64,000 nt of DNA from Caldinitratiruptor microaerophilus. GTDB taxonomy: Bacteria > Bacillota > Sulfobacillia > Symbiobacteriales > ZC4RG38. Made by a program: the position numbers and the translations under genes. The number at the start of each line of letters is the position of its first letter. Positions within the stretch are counted from its first letter, which is position 1. Shown here one piece after another: positions 54,054 to 63,260 of this stretch. The DNA is taken from the NCBI RefSeq assembly GCF_025999835.1, contig NZ_AP025628.1:3224001-3288000 (forward strand), written 5' to 3'. Below the pieces are notes generated by a model. That model searched no databases. It was given only the letters and a program-made list of their open reading frames with translations, and was not told the origin of the DNA.

Positions 54054-55142
54054 ATGGGTGAGGCCGTGGCGCTCCGCGTGCGCGAGGGAGCGGGCACCCG
54101 GAAGCGGATCGAGGTGGGCCCCGGGCTGTGGGTCGGCGGTGAGCGGCCGGCGGTGCTGGTCGCCACCCCGGTGGACGGGGAGGTGCCGGGCGCCGGCGGA
54201 AGGGCGGCCGCCGGCGGGGTGACGCGGCGGGTCCGCCTGCTTGCCGCCGCGGGATTCCCGCTGGTGGAGCTGCGGCCGGGCTCCTCTCCCTACGGCCCCG
54301 CCCCGGACCCCCTCGACCTCGTCCGGGCGGCACGGGAGGGGGCGGACGTGGCCCTCGCGTTCCCCGTCACCGACCCGGCAGCGCTGACCAGCCTCGAGGG
54401 GCACGTCGACGCGTACCGCGTCCCACCGGCCCACATGCAGAACTTCCGGCTCCTGCGCGCCCTGGGCGCCGTCCGGACCCCCGTGCTCCTCTCGCGGGGC
54501 CCGGCGGCCACCATCGAGGAGTGGCTCCTGGCAGCCGAGTACGTCCTGGCCGGCGGCAACGACCGGGTGATCCTGTGCGAGACCGGCGTGCTCACGGCCG
54601 GCGGGGGCCCGCTCCCGGTTCCCGACCTGGCCGCCGCGCTGGAGGCCGCGCGGCAGACGGCCCTGCCGGTACTGCTGGACGTGAGCTACGTGCCCCACCC
54701 GCCCGGGCCGCTCGTCCGGGCGGCGCTGGCCGCCGGGATCGGCGGCGCCGTGCTGCGAGTCGAGCGCGACGCCGACCCGGACTTGCTCGCCCCGCTTCTG
54801 GCGGGCGCCGAGCTGGGGCGGGGGGCCAGCCTCCCTGCCGTGCGGCGGGCCATCGACGCCACGGACCGGGTTCTCCTCGCGGCCCTGGCGGACCGGATGC
54901 GCCTGGCTGCCCGGGCCGGGACCGTCAAGGCCCGTCTCGGGCTCACCGTCTACCAGCCCGAGCGGGAGCAGCAGCTCGTCGAGGCCCTGGTCGGCGACGC
55001 CCGGGAGCCCCTCGGCGCCCGGGCGGTGCGGGCGATCTGGCGGGAGATCCTGCGGGCTTCCCGGGAGGTCCAGCAGCCGGTCGGGCCGGCCGGCAGCGAG
55101 CGGCACAGGCCGGCTCCGGCCTCCCAGGCGGCGGCCGACTGA
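54054..55142 (+). CDS. Degenerate DAHP synthase-like domain fused to chorismate mutase
   Basis: A 362-residue protein. Residues about 15-260 have the order of a class I DAHP synthase barrel: PAHMQNFRLLRALG (normally RNMQNFELL), LLSRGPAATIEEWLLAAEYVLAGGN and VILCETG are clear. The catalytic landmarks are replaced, however: GPCS becomes VATPVDG, KPRTSPY becomes RPGSSPY, and DPSHATG becomes DVSYVPH, so metal-binding Cys and His are lost. The C-terminal 90 residues are an AroQ chorismate mutase with key residues intact (ATDRVLLAALADRMRLA, VKARLG, QPEREQQL). Domain order is opposite to the Bacillus fusion. T-box control indicates a role in phenylalanine or tyrosine synthesis. The barrel may be regulatory. 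Confidence 0.85.
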   Translation: MGEAVALRVREGAGTRKRIEVGPGLWVGGERPAVLVATPVDGEVPGAGGRAAAGGVTRRVRLLAAAGFPLVELRPGSSPYGPAPDPLDLVRAAREGADVALAFPVTDPAALTSLEGHVDAYRVPPAHMQNFRLLRALGAVRTPVLLSRGPAATIEEWLLAAEYVLAGGNDRVILCETGVLTAGGGPLPVPDLAAALEAARQTALPVLLDVSYVPHPPGPLVRAALAAGIGGAVLRVERDADPDLLAPLLAGAELGRGASLPAVRRAIDATDRVLLAALADRMRLAARAGTVKARLGLTVYQPEREQQLVEALVGDAREPLGARAVRAIWREILRASREVQQPVGPAGSERHRPAPASQAAAD

Positions 55143-55396
55143 GCGCCGGGAACGCGGCGGCAGCGGCCCCCGGCCCTGCCGGACGCACCTTGCGATGATG
55201 CGCAGCGGCGGTATGCTGGAGGTGGCGGTCGTGGTGGAGCACCTCGCGGAGCGGGCCCGGAAGCGCGGACTGTCCGGCGGCGAGAGGCGCATGACGGCGG
55301 GGTCCCGGGGCCGGCGGGTGGCCGGCCCCGGGGTGCGGCCGGTGCACCGAACGCTCCGGCGAGACCGCACGTCTTTATCTTCAGGGGGGTGGTCGG

Positions 55397-56527
55397 GTGT
55401 TCCGGAGAAACCTGCGCCTGATCCTCACCATCGCGGGGATCGTGGGCGGGCTGGTGCTGACGGCGTTCAACCTCGAACCCATCCGGGAGATCTGGCCGGC
55501 GGCCGGCGGGACCCTCGGGGTCTGGGGCACGGTGCTGACCCTGACCTCCGGAAGCCTTCTCGGTGGACTCATCGGTTTCTTCCTCTTTCCCGCCGTGACC
55601 TGGATGGAGAGCCGGCTCACCCGGACGCCGGTCCACGATCTGCTGTTCGGCGCCGGAGGGCTCATCATGGGCCTTCTGATCGCCACGCTCCTCAGCTTCA
55701 CGGTCGCCAGCATCCCGTGGTTCGGGAGCATCGTGGGGGTGCTGGCCGCCCTGGTGTTCGGCTACCTGGGCATGACCCTGGCGACCCGCAAGCGGGACGA
55801 GCTCGCCGGGCTGTTCGCCAACTGGAATCCTCCCGGCAAGCGAAAGGGGGAGACGGACACCCGGCGGGAGCGCGACGGGACCCCGAAAGGTCCTGTACCC
55901 AAGATCCTGGACACCTCGGTGATCATCGACGGGCGCATCGCCGACATCGTCCAGACGGGTTTCCTGGAGGGCCCGCTGGTGATCCCGTCCTTCGTCCTCG
56001 AGGAGCTGCGGCACATCGCCGACAGCTCCGACGTGCTCCGGCGGAACCGAGGCCGGCGGGGGCTCGACATCCTGAACCGCATCCAGAAGGAGCTGGCCGT
56101 CCCCGTCGAGGTGTACGAACGCGACCTCGGCGAGGGCGAGGTCGACTCGAAGCTTCTCAAGCTCGCCCGGCTGCTCGGGGGGAAGATCCTCACCAACGAC
56201 TTCAACCTGAACAAGGTCGCCGAGCTGCAGGGGGTCAAGGTCCTCAACGTCAACGAGCTGGCCAACGCCGTCAAGCCGGCGGTCCTCCCGGGCGAGGAGA
56301 TGTCGGTGACGATTATTAAGGAAGGAAAGGAGCCGGGCCAGGGCGTCGCCTACCTGGACGACGGCACCATGATCGTGGTCGACGGCGGCCGGCGCCACAT
56401 CGGCGACACCGTCACGGTGCTCGTGACGAGCGTCCTGCAGACGGCGGCGGGGCGCATGATCTTCGCCCGGCCACGGGAGCCGCAACGGGGCGGCGGGGAG
56501 CGAGACCGGGAGCGGGTCGCCCCGTGA
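55397..56527 (+). CDS. PIN/TRAM-domain membrane protein (YacL-like)
   Basis: A 376-residue protein. Four N-terminal membrane helices (about 8-28, 35-60, 75-100 and 105-125) lead into a PIN nuclease domain that opens [15 protein letters not shown] and contains the further acidic residues of [21 protein letters not shown] and [15 protein letters not shown]-terminal TRAM domain ([23 protein letters not shown]) follows. It matches YacL of Bacillus, probably an RNase tethered to the membrane. GTG 55397 with GGGGGG upstream; TTGCGA (55190) and TATGCT (55212) may be its promoter. The Bacillus neighbour carD is absent; the gene overlaps ispD. Confidence 0.9.
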   Translation: MFRRNLRLILTIAGIVGGLVLTAFNLEPIREIWPAAGGTLGVWGTVLTLTSGSLLGGLIGFFLFPAVTWMESRLTRTPVHDLLFGAGGLIMGLLIATLLSFTVASIPWFGSIVGVLAALVFGYLGMTLATRKRDELAGLFANWNPPGKRKGETDTRRERDGTPKGPVPKILDTSVIIDGRIADIVQTGFLEGPLVIPSFVLEELRHIADSSDVLRRNRGRRGLDILNRIQKELAVPVEVYERDLGEGEVDSKLLKLARLLGGKILTNDFNLNKVAELQGVKVLNVNELANAVKPAVLPGEEMSVTIIKEGKEPGQGVAYLDDGTMIVVDGGRRHIGDTVTVLVTSVLQTAAGRMIFARPREPQRGGGERDRERVAP

Positions 56528-57276
56528 CCATCCCTCTGGGTCCGGCCGGACTGGCGGTCGGAGTGACGGCGATCGTGGCGGCCGGCGGTCGGGGGACCCG
56601 GGTCGGAGGGCCCGTCCCCAAGCAGTTCCTGGACCTGGCCGGCCGGCCCGTGCTGGTCCGCAGTCTGGAGGTGCTGGCCGCCGACCCCCGGGTGGACGAG
56701 CTGGTGGTGGCCGCCCCGCCGGGGTGGGTCGACCGGGTGTGGGAGCTCGCCCGGCAGTACGGCATCCCCAAGCTCACCCGGGTGGTGGAGGGCGGGGAGA
56801 CGCGGCAGGAGTCGGTCGGGCGGGCGTTCGGGGCGGTCTCCTCCCGCCCCCGGGTGGTGGCGATCCACGACGCCGCCCGCCCGCTCCTGCCGCCGGCACT
56901 CCTGGCGGGCCTCCTGGAGGCGGCGGGCCGTTACCCGGCGGTGATCGCCGCGGTGCCGGTGCGCGACACGGTGAAGGAGGCCGCCCCCGGCGATCCGCCG
57001 CGGGTGGCCCGGACCCTGGCCCGCGAGCGCCTGTGGGCCGCCCAGACCCCGCAGGTGTTCCACGCGCACGTCCTGGAGGCGGCGCTGGCCCGGGCCCGGG
57101 AAGACGGCTTCACCGGCACCGACGAGGCGGCCCTGGTCGAGCGCCTGGGCGAGCCCGTCGTGCTGTACCCGGGCTCGGCGGAGAACCTCAAGCTCACGAC
57201 GCCCGAGGACTTCGCCCTGGCCGGGGCGCTCCTGGCCCGCCGGCACGCGGCGGCCGCGCCGCCGGCGCCGGCATGA
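56524..57276 (+). CDS. ispD: 2-C-methyl-D-erythritol 4-phosphate cytidylyltransferase
   Basis: Third step of the MEP isoprenoid pathway: forms CDP-methylerythritol from MEP and CTP. 250 residues; nucleotide-binding [24 protein letters not shown] (Gly-rich loop and the Lys of PKQF), [19 protein letters not shown] (metal Asp) and VKEAAPGDP-type loop with the conserved Thr/Lys region RDTVKE are present. The start GTG overlaps the PIN/TRAM stop (GTGA). ispF follows 25 bp later, so both MEP genes are co-transcribed, the usual Firmicute arrangement. Confidence 0.95.
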   Translation: MTIPLGPAGLAVGVTAIVAAGGRGTRVGGPVPKQFLDLAGRPVLVRSLEVLAADPRVDELVVAAPPGWVDRVWELARQYGIPKLTRVVEGGETRQESVGRAFGAVSSRPRVVAIHDAARPLLPPALLAGLLEAAGRYPAVIAAVPVRDTVKEAAPGDPPRVARTLARERLWAAQTPQVFHAHVLEAALARAREDGFTGTDEAALVERLGEPVVLYPGSAENLKLTTPEDFALAGALLARRHAAAAPPAPA

Positions 57277-57301
57277 GCCCCGTCGCCGGTTCTGCGGGAG
57301 G

Positions 57302-57793
57302 ATGAGGCGGTCCGTGCGGATCGGGATCGGTTACGACATCCACCGGCTGGTGCCCGGGCGGCGGCTCGTGCTGGGCGGTGTGGAGATCCCCTGGCGGCTG
57401 GGCCTGGAGGGCCATTCGGACGCCGACGCCCTCACCCACGCGGTGATCGACGCGGTCCTGGGCGCGGCCGGGCTGGGGGACATCGGCCAGCTGTTTCCGG
57501 ACACCGACCCGGCCTTCGCCGGGGCAGACAGCGTGGCGCTCCTGGAGCGGGTGGTCGCGCTCGTCCGGGAGCGGGGGTGGCGGGTCGGCAACGTGGACGC
57601 CACGGTCCTGTGCGAGCGCCCGCGCATCGCCCCGCACCGCGAGGCGATGCGCCGGCGCCTGGCCGCCGCCCTGGGGGTTGCGCCGGAGGACGTCGGCATC
57701 AAGGCCACCACCAACGAGGGCCTGGGGGCGATCGGGGCAGGGGAGGGCATCGCCTGCTACGCCGTGGCCCTGCTCGTTCGAGATTCTCCTTGA
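57302..57793 (+). CDS. ispF: 2-C-methyl-D-erythritol 2,4-cyclodiphosphate synthase
   Basis: Fifth step of the MEP pathway: closes CDP-ME-2-phosphate to the cyclic diphosphate with loss of CMP; zinc-dependent trimer. 163 residues. Metal ligands are in GYDIHRL (Asp12, His14) and [14 protein letters not shown] (His47). FPDTDP and the CMP-site motif [18 protein letters not shown] are intact. ATG 57302 lies just after GGGAGG; GTG 57314 ([10 protein letters not shown]) is a possible shorter start. The promoter of the next T-box operon begins inside its last codons. Confidence 0.96.
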   Translation: MRRSVRIGIGYDIHRLVPGRRLVLGGVEIPWRLGLEGHSDADALTHAVIDAVLGAAGLGDIGQLFPDTDPAFAGADSVALLERVVALVRERGWRVGNVDATVLCERPRIAPHREAMRRRLAAALGVAPEDVGIKATTNEGLGAIGAGEGIACYAVALLVRDSP

Positions 57794-58208
57794 CGCCCTG
57801 GTTCCCAGGCCCTATAATCAGGGCATCCAAACCGAGAATGGTTCTCAAAGGCGAGGAACGGGAGGAGTACCCGCCCGCCGCCGCACAGAGAGCCGCCGCC
57901 GGAGCGCCACCGGGGCGCCGGGCTGCAAGCGGCGGCCGGAGAAGCCTGCCGGCGGGTCCGGCAGGCAGGGCGGACGGGGAAGATGCACCCGGGAGCCGGG
58001 GTCCGAACGTCCGGCGCATGCCGGCCAAGTAGGCGCCCACGGGGGCCTCCGTTACGGGGCCGGGGGATCGGCCGCAAGGCCCGTCCCTGCCGAGATGGGC
58101 GCGGAGTCCGGAGCCACCGCCTGCCGCGGGGCGCCGGGCCGGCCCAAGCAGAGTGGAACCGCGGATCGGCCGTCCGCCTCTGCGCACCGCAGAGGCGGAC
58201 GCTCTTAT
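57790..58208 (+). promoter_or_regulatory. T-box leader of the cysE-cysS operon (specifier UGC)
   Basis: Promoter TTGACG (57790-57795) and TATAAT (57813-57818), 17 bp apart. A leader of nearly 400 nt carries GAAGA-TGC (57980-57987; Cys codon as specifier), GTTAC-type sequence (58052), the T-box AGAGTGGAACCGCGG (58150-58164) and the terminator GTCCGCCTCTGCG/CGCAGAGGCGGAC (58172-58200) followed by GCTCTTATAT. It should raise cysteine synthesis and charging when tRNA-Cys is uncharged. Confidence 0.88.
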
Positions 58209-58250
58209 ATCCCCATAGACCGCTCGGAAAAACGTTCGCAGTGAAGGAGG

Positions 58251-58967
58251 ATGGCGATGCTCGCCCGCCTGAAGCGCGACATCCAGGCCGTGCTCGACCG
58301 GGACCCGGCGGCCCGCTCCGTGCTGGAAGTCATCCTCTGCTATCCGGGCCTGCACGCGCTGTGGCTGCACCGCATCGCGCACTGGCTCTGGACGCACAAC
58401 CTGAAGCTCCTGGCCCGCATGGTGTCGAACCTCTCCCGGTGGCTCACCCTGATCGAGATCCACCCGGGCGCCAGGATCGGCGAGGGGTTCTTCATCGACC
58501 ACGGGGCCGGGGTGGTCATCGGCGAGACCGCGGAGATCGGCGACAACGTGACCCTCTACCAGGGCGTCACCCTGGGCGGCACCGGCAAGGAGAAGGGAAA
58601 GCGGCACCCGACGATCGGCAATAACGTGGTGATAGGGACCGGCGCGCGCATCCTGGGCGCCATCACCATCGGCGACAACTGCAAGATCGGGGCCGGCGCC
58701 GTGGTGCTGCGCGACGTGCCGCCCGACTGCACGGTGGTCGGGAACCCGGGCCGCATCGTCCGCCGCAGCGGGCAGAAGGTCGACCTGCTGGACCACGTCA
58801 ACCTGCCCGACCCGGTGGCCGCCGCGCTCGACCAGCTCACAAAGGAAGTGCACCGGCTCCAGGCGAAAGTGAAGAACCTGGAGGCGGAACTCGCCCTCAT
58901 GAGGGCGCGGGGCGAGTCGCCCGAGGAGAGGGAGGATATCCCGCGTGCCCGTACGGCTGCTCAATGA
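58251..58967 (+). CDS. cysE: Serine O-acetyltransferase
   Basis: Makes O-acetylserine from serine and acetyl-CoA, the entry to cysteine synthesis. 238 residues: an N-terminal helical part (residues 1-65), then a left-handed beta-helix of hexapeptide repeats, with [29 protein letters not shown] containing the catalytic His/Asp pair and [15 protein letters not shown] for CoA. The C-terminal 50 residues extend as a charged helix, longer than many SATs. ATG 58251 (or ATG 58257) follows AAGGAGG. It overlaps cysS by 23 bp. Confidence 0.95.
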   Translation: MAMLARLKRDIQAVLDRDPAARSVLEVILCYPGLHALWLHRIAHWLWTHNLKLLARMVSNLSRWLTLIEIHPGARIGEGFFIDHGAGVVIGETAEIGDNVTLYQGVTLGGTGKEKGKRHPTIGNNVVIGTGARILGAITIGDNCKIGAGAVVLRDVPPDCTVVGNPGRIVRRSGQKVDLLDHVNLPDPVAAALDQLTKEVHRLQAKVKNLEAELALMRARGESPEEREDIPRARTAAQ

Positions 58968-60366
58968 CCTCACCCGGCAGGAAGAGGAGCTGGTCCCGCA
59001 AGAGCCGGGCCGCGTGACCTTCTACAACTGCGGCCCGACGGTCTACAACCTGTTCCACATCGGCAACGCCCGGACGTTCCTCGTCTTCGACGCCCTGCGG
59101 CGGTACCTCCGCTACCGGGGCTACACGGTGACGTACGTCCAGAACTTCACGGACGTCGACGACAAGATCATCCGCCGGGCGGCGGAGCTCGGCGTGCCGG
59201 AGCGGGAGCTCGCCGACCAGATGATCCAGGAGTACTTCCGCGACGCGGACGCCCTGGGCATCGAGCGGGCGGACTTCCATCCCCGGGTCACGGACCACAT
59301 CCCGGAGATCGTCGAGCACATCGCCGCCCTCGTGGAGAAGGGCTACGCGTACGAGATCCCCGGCGACGGGGTGTACTACCGGGTCACCCGCAAGCCGGAC
59401 TACGGCAAGCTCTCCCACCGCTCCCTGGACGAGCTGCAGGCCGGGGCCCGGGTGGAGGTCGACCCCCGGAAGGAGCACCCGATGGACTTCGCCCTCTGGA
59501 AGGCGCAGAAGGAGGGCGAGATCGCCTGGGACTCGCCCTGGGGAAAGGGCCGGCCCGGCTGGCACATCGAGTGCTCGGTCATGGCCCGCCACTACCTGGG
59601 GGACACGCTCGACATCCACTCCGGCGGGGAGGACCTCATCTTCCCCCACCACGAGAACGAGATCGCGCAGTCGGAGCCGGTGACGGGCAAGCCCTTCGCC
59701 CGGATCTGGCTCCACACCGCGTTCCTGAACATCGGCGGCGAGAAGATGTCCAAGTCCAGGGGGAACTTCTTCTGGGTCCGGGACGTGCTCCGGCAGTACG
59801 ACGGGGAAGCCGTCCGCTTCTTCCTGCTCTCCGCGCACTACCGCAACCCCCTGGACTGGCGCGATGACCTGGTCGAGGCCGCCAGGGCCGGCCTCGAGCG
59901 GCTCTACAACGCCGCCCGGGCCCTGCGCCACCTGGCCCAGGCGGCCAGCCGGGAGGAGCTCACCGACGCCGAGCGGACCCTCCTGGCCGATCTCCGCCGT
60001 CACCGCGACCGGTTCGTCGAGGCGCTCGACGCCGACTTCAACACGGCCGTGGCGCAGGCCGTGCTCTTCGACCTGGCGCGGGACACGAACACCCGGGTGC
60101 AGCCGGGTGCCAGCCGGGCGCTGGCGCGGGGGGCACTCGACCTGCTGCTCGAGCTGGGCGGCGTGCTCGGGCTCTTCGGCCGCTTCCGCCAGGAGGCAGC
60201 GGAGGACGGCGGGCTCGACGCCGAGATCGAGCGCCTCATCGCCCTCCGCCAGGAGGCCCGCAAGGCCCGTAACTTCGCCGAGGCCGACCGGATCCGGGAC
60301 GAGCTCCGGGCCCGCGGCATCCTCCTCGAGGACACCCCGGCCGGGGTCCGGTGGCGCCGCGCATGA
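58945..60366 (+). CDS. cysS: Cysteinyl-tRNA synthetase
   Basis: Charges tRNA-Cys. 473 residues, class I: Cys29 zinc ligand in [13 protein letters not shown] at 38-41 (HIGH motif), further zinc ligands Cys in WHIECSVMA and His/Glu in HHENEIAQ, and KMSKS near residue 267. The C-terminal anticodon-binding helical domain includes [25 protein letters not shown] 58945 lies inside the end of cysE. Co-expression with cysE behind a Cys T-box ties charging to synthesis of the amino acid. mrnC follows with a 4-bp overlap. Confidence 0.97.
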   Translation: MPVRLLNDLTRQEEELVPQEPGRVTFYNCGPTVYNLFHIGNARTFLVFDALRRYLRYRGYTVTYVQNFTDVDDKIIRRAAELGVPERELADQMIQEYFRDADALGIERADFHPRVTDHIPEIVEHIAALVEKGYAYEIPGDGVYYRVTRKPDYGKLSHRSLDELQAGARVEVDPRKEHPMDFALWKAQKEGEIAWDSPWGKGRPGWHIECSVMARHYLGDTLDIHSGGEDLIFPHHENEIAQSEPVTGKPFARIWLHTAFLNIGGEKMSKSRGNFFWVRDVLRQYDGEAVRFFLLSAHYRNPLDWRDDLVEAARAGLERLYNAARALRHLAQAASREELTDAERTLLADLRRHRDRFVEALDADFNTAVAQAVLFDLARDTNTRVQPGASRALARGALDLLLELGGVLGLFGRFRQEAAEDGGLDAEIERLIALRQEARKARNFAEADRIRDELRARGILLEDTPAGVRWRRA

Positions 60367-60767
60367 CGGCGACCCGGCCCGAGCTGCTACCTGCCCTCAC
60401 ACTGGCCTACGTGGGCGACGCCGTCCACGACCTGTATGTCCGGGAGTGGCTGGTGCGGCAGGGCGGCGCGCAGCCGGCGGGGCGGCTGCACCGCGCCGCC
60501 ACGGCCTACGTGCGGGCCGGGGCCCAGGCCGCCGCCCTGCGGGCGCTCCTGCCGGAGCTGAGCCCCGTCGAGGCCGACATCGTGCGGCGGGGCCGCAACG
60601 CCCGGCCCGCCCACGCCCCGCGCGGGGCGGACGCCGCGGAGTACCAGGCGGCCACGGCCTTCGAGGCCCTTGTGGGGTACCTGTACCTGAGCGGGCAGCG
60701 TGAGCGGCTGCGGGCCGTGCTCGCCCGGGCCGTCGCGCACGCCGGCGAGGGCCAGCCGGCCCGGTGA
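60363..60767 (+). CDS. mrnC: Mini-ribonuclease III
   Basis: RNase III-like endonuclease without a dsRNA-binding domain, used in 23S rRNA maturation in Bacillus. 134 residues. LTLAYVGDAVHDLYVREWLV contains the catalytic GDA; RGRNARPAHAPRGADAAEYQAATAFEALVGYLYL carries the second acidic cluster (EALVGYLYL) at the active site. The ATG overlaps the cysS stop (ATGA); GTG 60351 is in frame but lies within cysS. Gene order cysS-mrnC-(thyX-like)-rlmB matches Bacillus apart from the inserted gene. Confidence 0.94.
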   Translation: MTATRPELLPALTLAYVGDAVHDLYVREWLVRQGGAQPAGRLHRAATAYVRAGAQAAALRALLPELSPVEADIVRRGRNARPAHAPRGADAAEYQAATAFEALVGYLYLSGQRERLRAVLARAVAHAGEGQPAR

Positions 60768-60781
60768 GGAGGGGGCGGAGC

Positions 60782-62392
60782 TTGTCCCGCTACAGCCCGG
60801 AGGAAGCGGCGCTGCTGTCGCGATACGTCAGCAACCTCGACCGGAACGTTTACGCCATCTGGGGGCTGCCCGAAGAGGTCATCGCCGTGGTGTTCGCCCG
60901 GGTGAGCCGGTCGCCGGCGAGCTTCCGCGACAACCTCCTCTCCCTCATCCGGGACCGGGAACTGGCGCTGGCGTCGCCGGACGGGGAAGGCCCGCCCCCG
61001 GAGGCCCGCTTCGACCTCGAGAAGGCCCGCCGGTTCCACGAGCGGGTGGTGATCGGCTACGGGCATTCGAGCGTGGCCGAACTGGCGGTGGCCCACGTGG
61101 GCATCGAGCGGATCTCCCGCCTGGCGTCGGCGCGCCTGGAACTGGCCAACCCGTTCCTTTCCTTCGTTGAATACTCACAGCGCTACCAGCGCCCCGCACG
61201 CGGGGGGTACGTGGTGCCGCCCGAGCTCGAGGAGCGGCCCGACCTGCGCGGTGCCTTCGAGCAGCTGCAGGACGAGACGTACCGCGCGTACGAGGAGCTG
61301 CAGGCGGGGCTGGTCGACTACCTGCGCGGGGTGATCGGGCCGCGGGAAGGGGAGGGCGAGAAGGCCTGGCGGTCCCGCCTCGAGAAGATCGCCTTCGAGG
61401 ACGCCCGCTACGCCCTCACCCTCGCCGTCCACACGAACCTGGGGCTCACCGGCAACGGGCGGGCCCTCAGGGACGCCATCGTCCGGCTCCTCTCGGACCC
61501 CTACCCGGAGTGCCGCCGCCTGGCCGCCGCCATGCGGGAGGAGGTGTCCGCCGTCCTCCCGGTTCTCCTGCGCCACGCCGAGGAGAGCCCGTACCAGACG
61601 CAGACCCGGCTGGCGTTCGAGGCGGAGCTGGGCGACCTGGGCTCCTGGGCGCCGCGGGGTGCGGAGGCGACCCGCTCCTCCGCCTCCGGGGCGGCCGGCC
61701 CGCGGGCGGCGGTCCTGCTCGACTGGACGGGCCGGGACGGCACGGCGCCGGAGGCCGGACCGGCCCGCGACGCCGCACCCGCCGGGGACTCCATCCCGCC
61801 GGACGAGGTGCGGGCCCTCCGGACCCTCCTCGAGGGCGCTCTCACCACCCACAGCCGGCTGGGCGGCGAGGCGCTGCGCCGCCACGTCGCCGATCTCCCC
61901 GCAGACCGCCTCGTCCGCCTCGCCCGCGTGCTCGTCGACCGCCTGGGCCCCCACGACCACCCGCACGATGCCTTCCACCGCGTCGCCTACGAGGTGGAGT
62001 TCTGCGTCTCCGAAGCGTGCTGGCACCAGCTCCTGCGCCACAGCCGGAAGGTCGACTTCGCCCCGGCGGAGCCGCGCCCGGACGACGGGTGGGTGGTGCC
62101 CCCGAACGTCCGCGCCGCAGGGCTCGAGGGGGTGCTGGCCCGGGCGGTGGAGGCCAGCGAGGCGCTGTACCGGCGCCTCCTCGCCGACGCCCCCCTCGCC
62201 GCGCCCTACGTCCTCACGGGCGCGCACCGCCGGCGCGCCCGGGCGCGGTTCGACCTCTGGGAGCTGTACCACCTCGTCAACCTGCGCGGCGGCCCGGAGG
62301 CGCAGTGGGAGATCCGGGAGGCCATCCTCGACCTGAACGAGCAGGTCCGGCGCGTGCACCCGCACCTCGCACCGACCCGGCGGCGGGCGTAG
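60782..62392 (+). CDS. Tandem ThyX-like protein
   Basis: A 536-residue protein made of two regions related to flavin-dependent thymidylate synthase ThyX. Region 1 (about 15-240) has VIGYGHSSVAELAVAHVGIERISRLASARLE and FVEYSQRYQRP, the NEYSQRY half of the ThyX signature without its RHR part. Region 2 (about 330-530) has VSEACWHQLLRHSRKVDFAP, the QLLRHR half without NExSxRY. Each region thus keeps a complementary part of the active-site motif. An Ala/Gly-rich linker joins them. Homologues are annotated alternative thymidylate synthase in Firmicutes; activity is unproven. TTG 60782 has GGAGGGGG upstream; GTG 60764 overlapping mrnC is the alternative. Confidence 0.8.
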   Translation: MSRYSPEEAALLSRYVSNLDRNVYAIWGLPEEVIAVVFARVSRSPASFRDNLLSLIRDRELALASPDGEGPPPEARFDLEKARRFHERVVIGYGHSSVAELAVAHVGIERISRLASARLELANPFLSFVEYSQRYQRPARGGYVVPPELEERPDLRGAFEQLQDETYRAYEELQAGLVDYLRGVIGPREGEGEKAWRSRLEKIAFEDARYALTLAVHTNLGLTGNGRALRDAIVRLLSDPYPECRRLAAAMREEVSAVLPVLLRHAEESPYQTQTRLAFEAELGDLGSWAPRGAEATRSSASGAAGPRAAVLLDWTGRDGTAPEAGPARDAAPAGDSIPPDEVRALRTLLEGALTTHSRLGGEALRRHVADLPADRLVRLARVLVDRLGPHDHPHDAFHRVAYEVEFCVSEACWHQLLRHSRKVDFAPAEPRPDDGWVVPPNVRAAGLEGVLARAVEASEALYRRLLADAPLAAPYVLTGAHRRRARARFDLWELYHLVNLRGGPEAQWEIREAILDLNEQVRRVHPHLAPTRRRA

Positions 62393-62453
62393 GCGCCCCG
62401 CATGGCCGCCTGCCCCGGCGCGCATGCTGAAGTCACCGTAAGGAGAATGGATC

Positions 62454-63200
62454 GTGGCGGAGGAGCACATCGCCGGCCGCAACCCGGTCCTGGAGGCGCT
62501 GCGGGCCGGGCGGCCGATCCACCGGCTGCTGGTCGCCCGGGGCGCCGTGGAGGGATCCATCCGCCAGATCCGGGCACTGGCCCGGGAGCGGGGCGTGCCG
62601 GTCCAGGAGGTCGACCGGGCGCGGCTCGACGCCCTCGCCGGCGGGGTCCGCCACCAGGGCGTGGTGGCGGTGGCGGCGGTCCGGGAGTACGCCTCGCTGG
62701 AGGACATCCTCTCCCGCGCCCGGGCGGCCGCGGAGGATCCGCTCTTGCTCGTCCTCGACGGCATCGAGGACCCGCAGAACCTGGGCTCGCTCCTCCGCAC
62801 CGCCGACGCCGTGGGGGTCCACGGGGTGGTGATCCCCGGGCGGCGGGCCGCCGGCCTCACCCCGGCGGTGGCGAAGGTGGCCGCCGGCGCCGTGGAGCAC
62901 GTCCCCGTGGCCCGGGTGACCAACCTGCCCAGGGCGATCGCCGAGCTCAAGGAGGCGGGGCTCTGGGTCTGCGGGGCCGCACCCGGCGCCCCGACCGTCT
63001 ACCACGAGGCGCGGCTCACCGGGCCGCTGGCGGTGGTGATCGGCGGGGAGGACCGGGGGCTCAGCCGGCTGGTCGCCGAGGCGTGTGACTTCACCGTGCG
63101 GATTCCCATGCGCGGACACCTGAACTCGCTGAACGCGGCGGTCGCCGGTGCCATTCTCCTCTACGAGGTGCGGAGGCAGCGGGACAAGGGGGCGTCCTGA
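62454..63200 (+). CDS. rlmB: 23S rRNA 2'-O-methyltransferase RlmB
   Basis: SPOUT-class methyltransferase that methylates the ribose of G2251 in 23S rRNA (E. coli numbering). 248 residues. The N-terminal substrate-binding domain (AGRNPVLEALRAGRPIHRLLVARGA) leads into the knotted catalytic domain with LDGIEDPQNLGSLLRTADAVG, VVIGGEDRGLSRLV and IPMRGHLNSLNAAVAGAILLYE, the three SPOUT motifs. GTG 62454 follows TAAGGAG. Its place after cysS and mrnC matches Bacillus yacO. Confidence 0.95.
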   Translation: MAEEHIAGRNPVLEALRAGRPIHRLLVARGAVEGSIRQIRALARERGVPVQEVDRARLDALAGGVRHQGVVAVAAVREYASLEDILSRARAAAEDPLLLVLDGIEDPQNLGSLLRTADAVGVHGVVIPGRRAAGLTPAVAKVAAGAVEHVPVARVTNLPRAIAELKEAGLWVCGAAPGAPTVYHEARLTGPLAVVIGGEDRGLSRLVAEACDFTVRIPMRGHLNSLNAAVAGAILLYEVRRQRDKGAS

Positions 63201-63260
63201 TCCGCCCCGGCCCACGGGCCTCCGCACGGCGCCCAGATCGGCCCGGGGGAGGGAGGCCCG

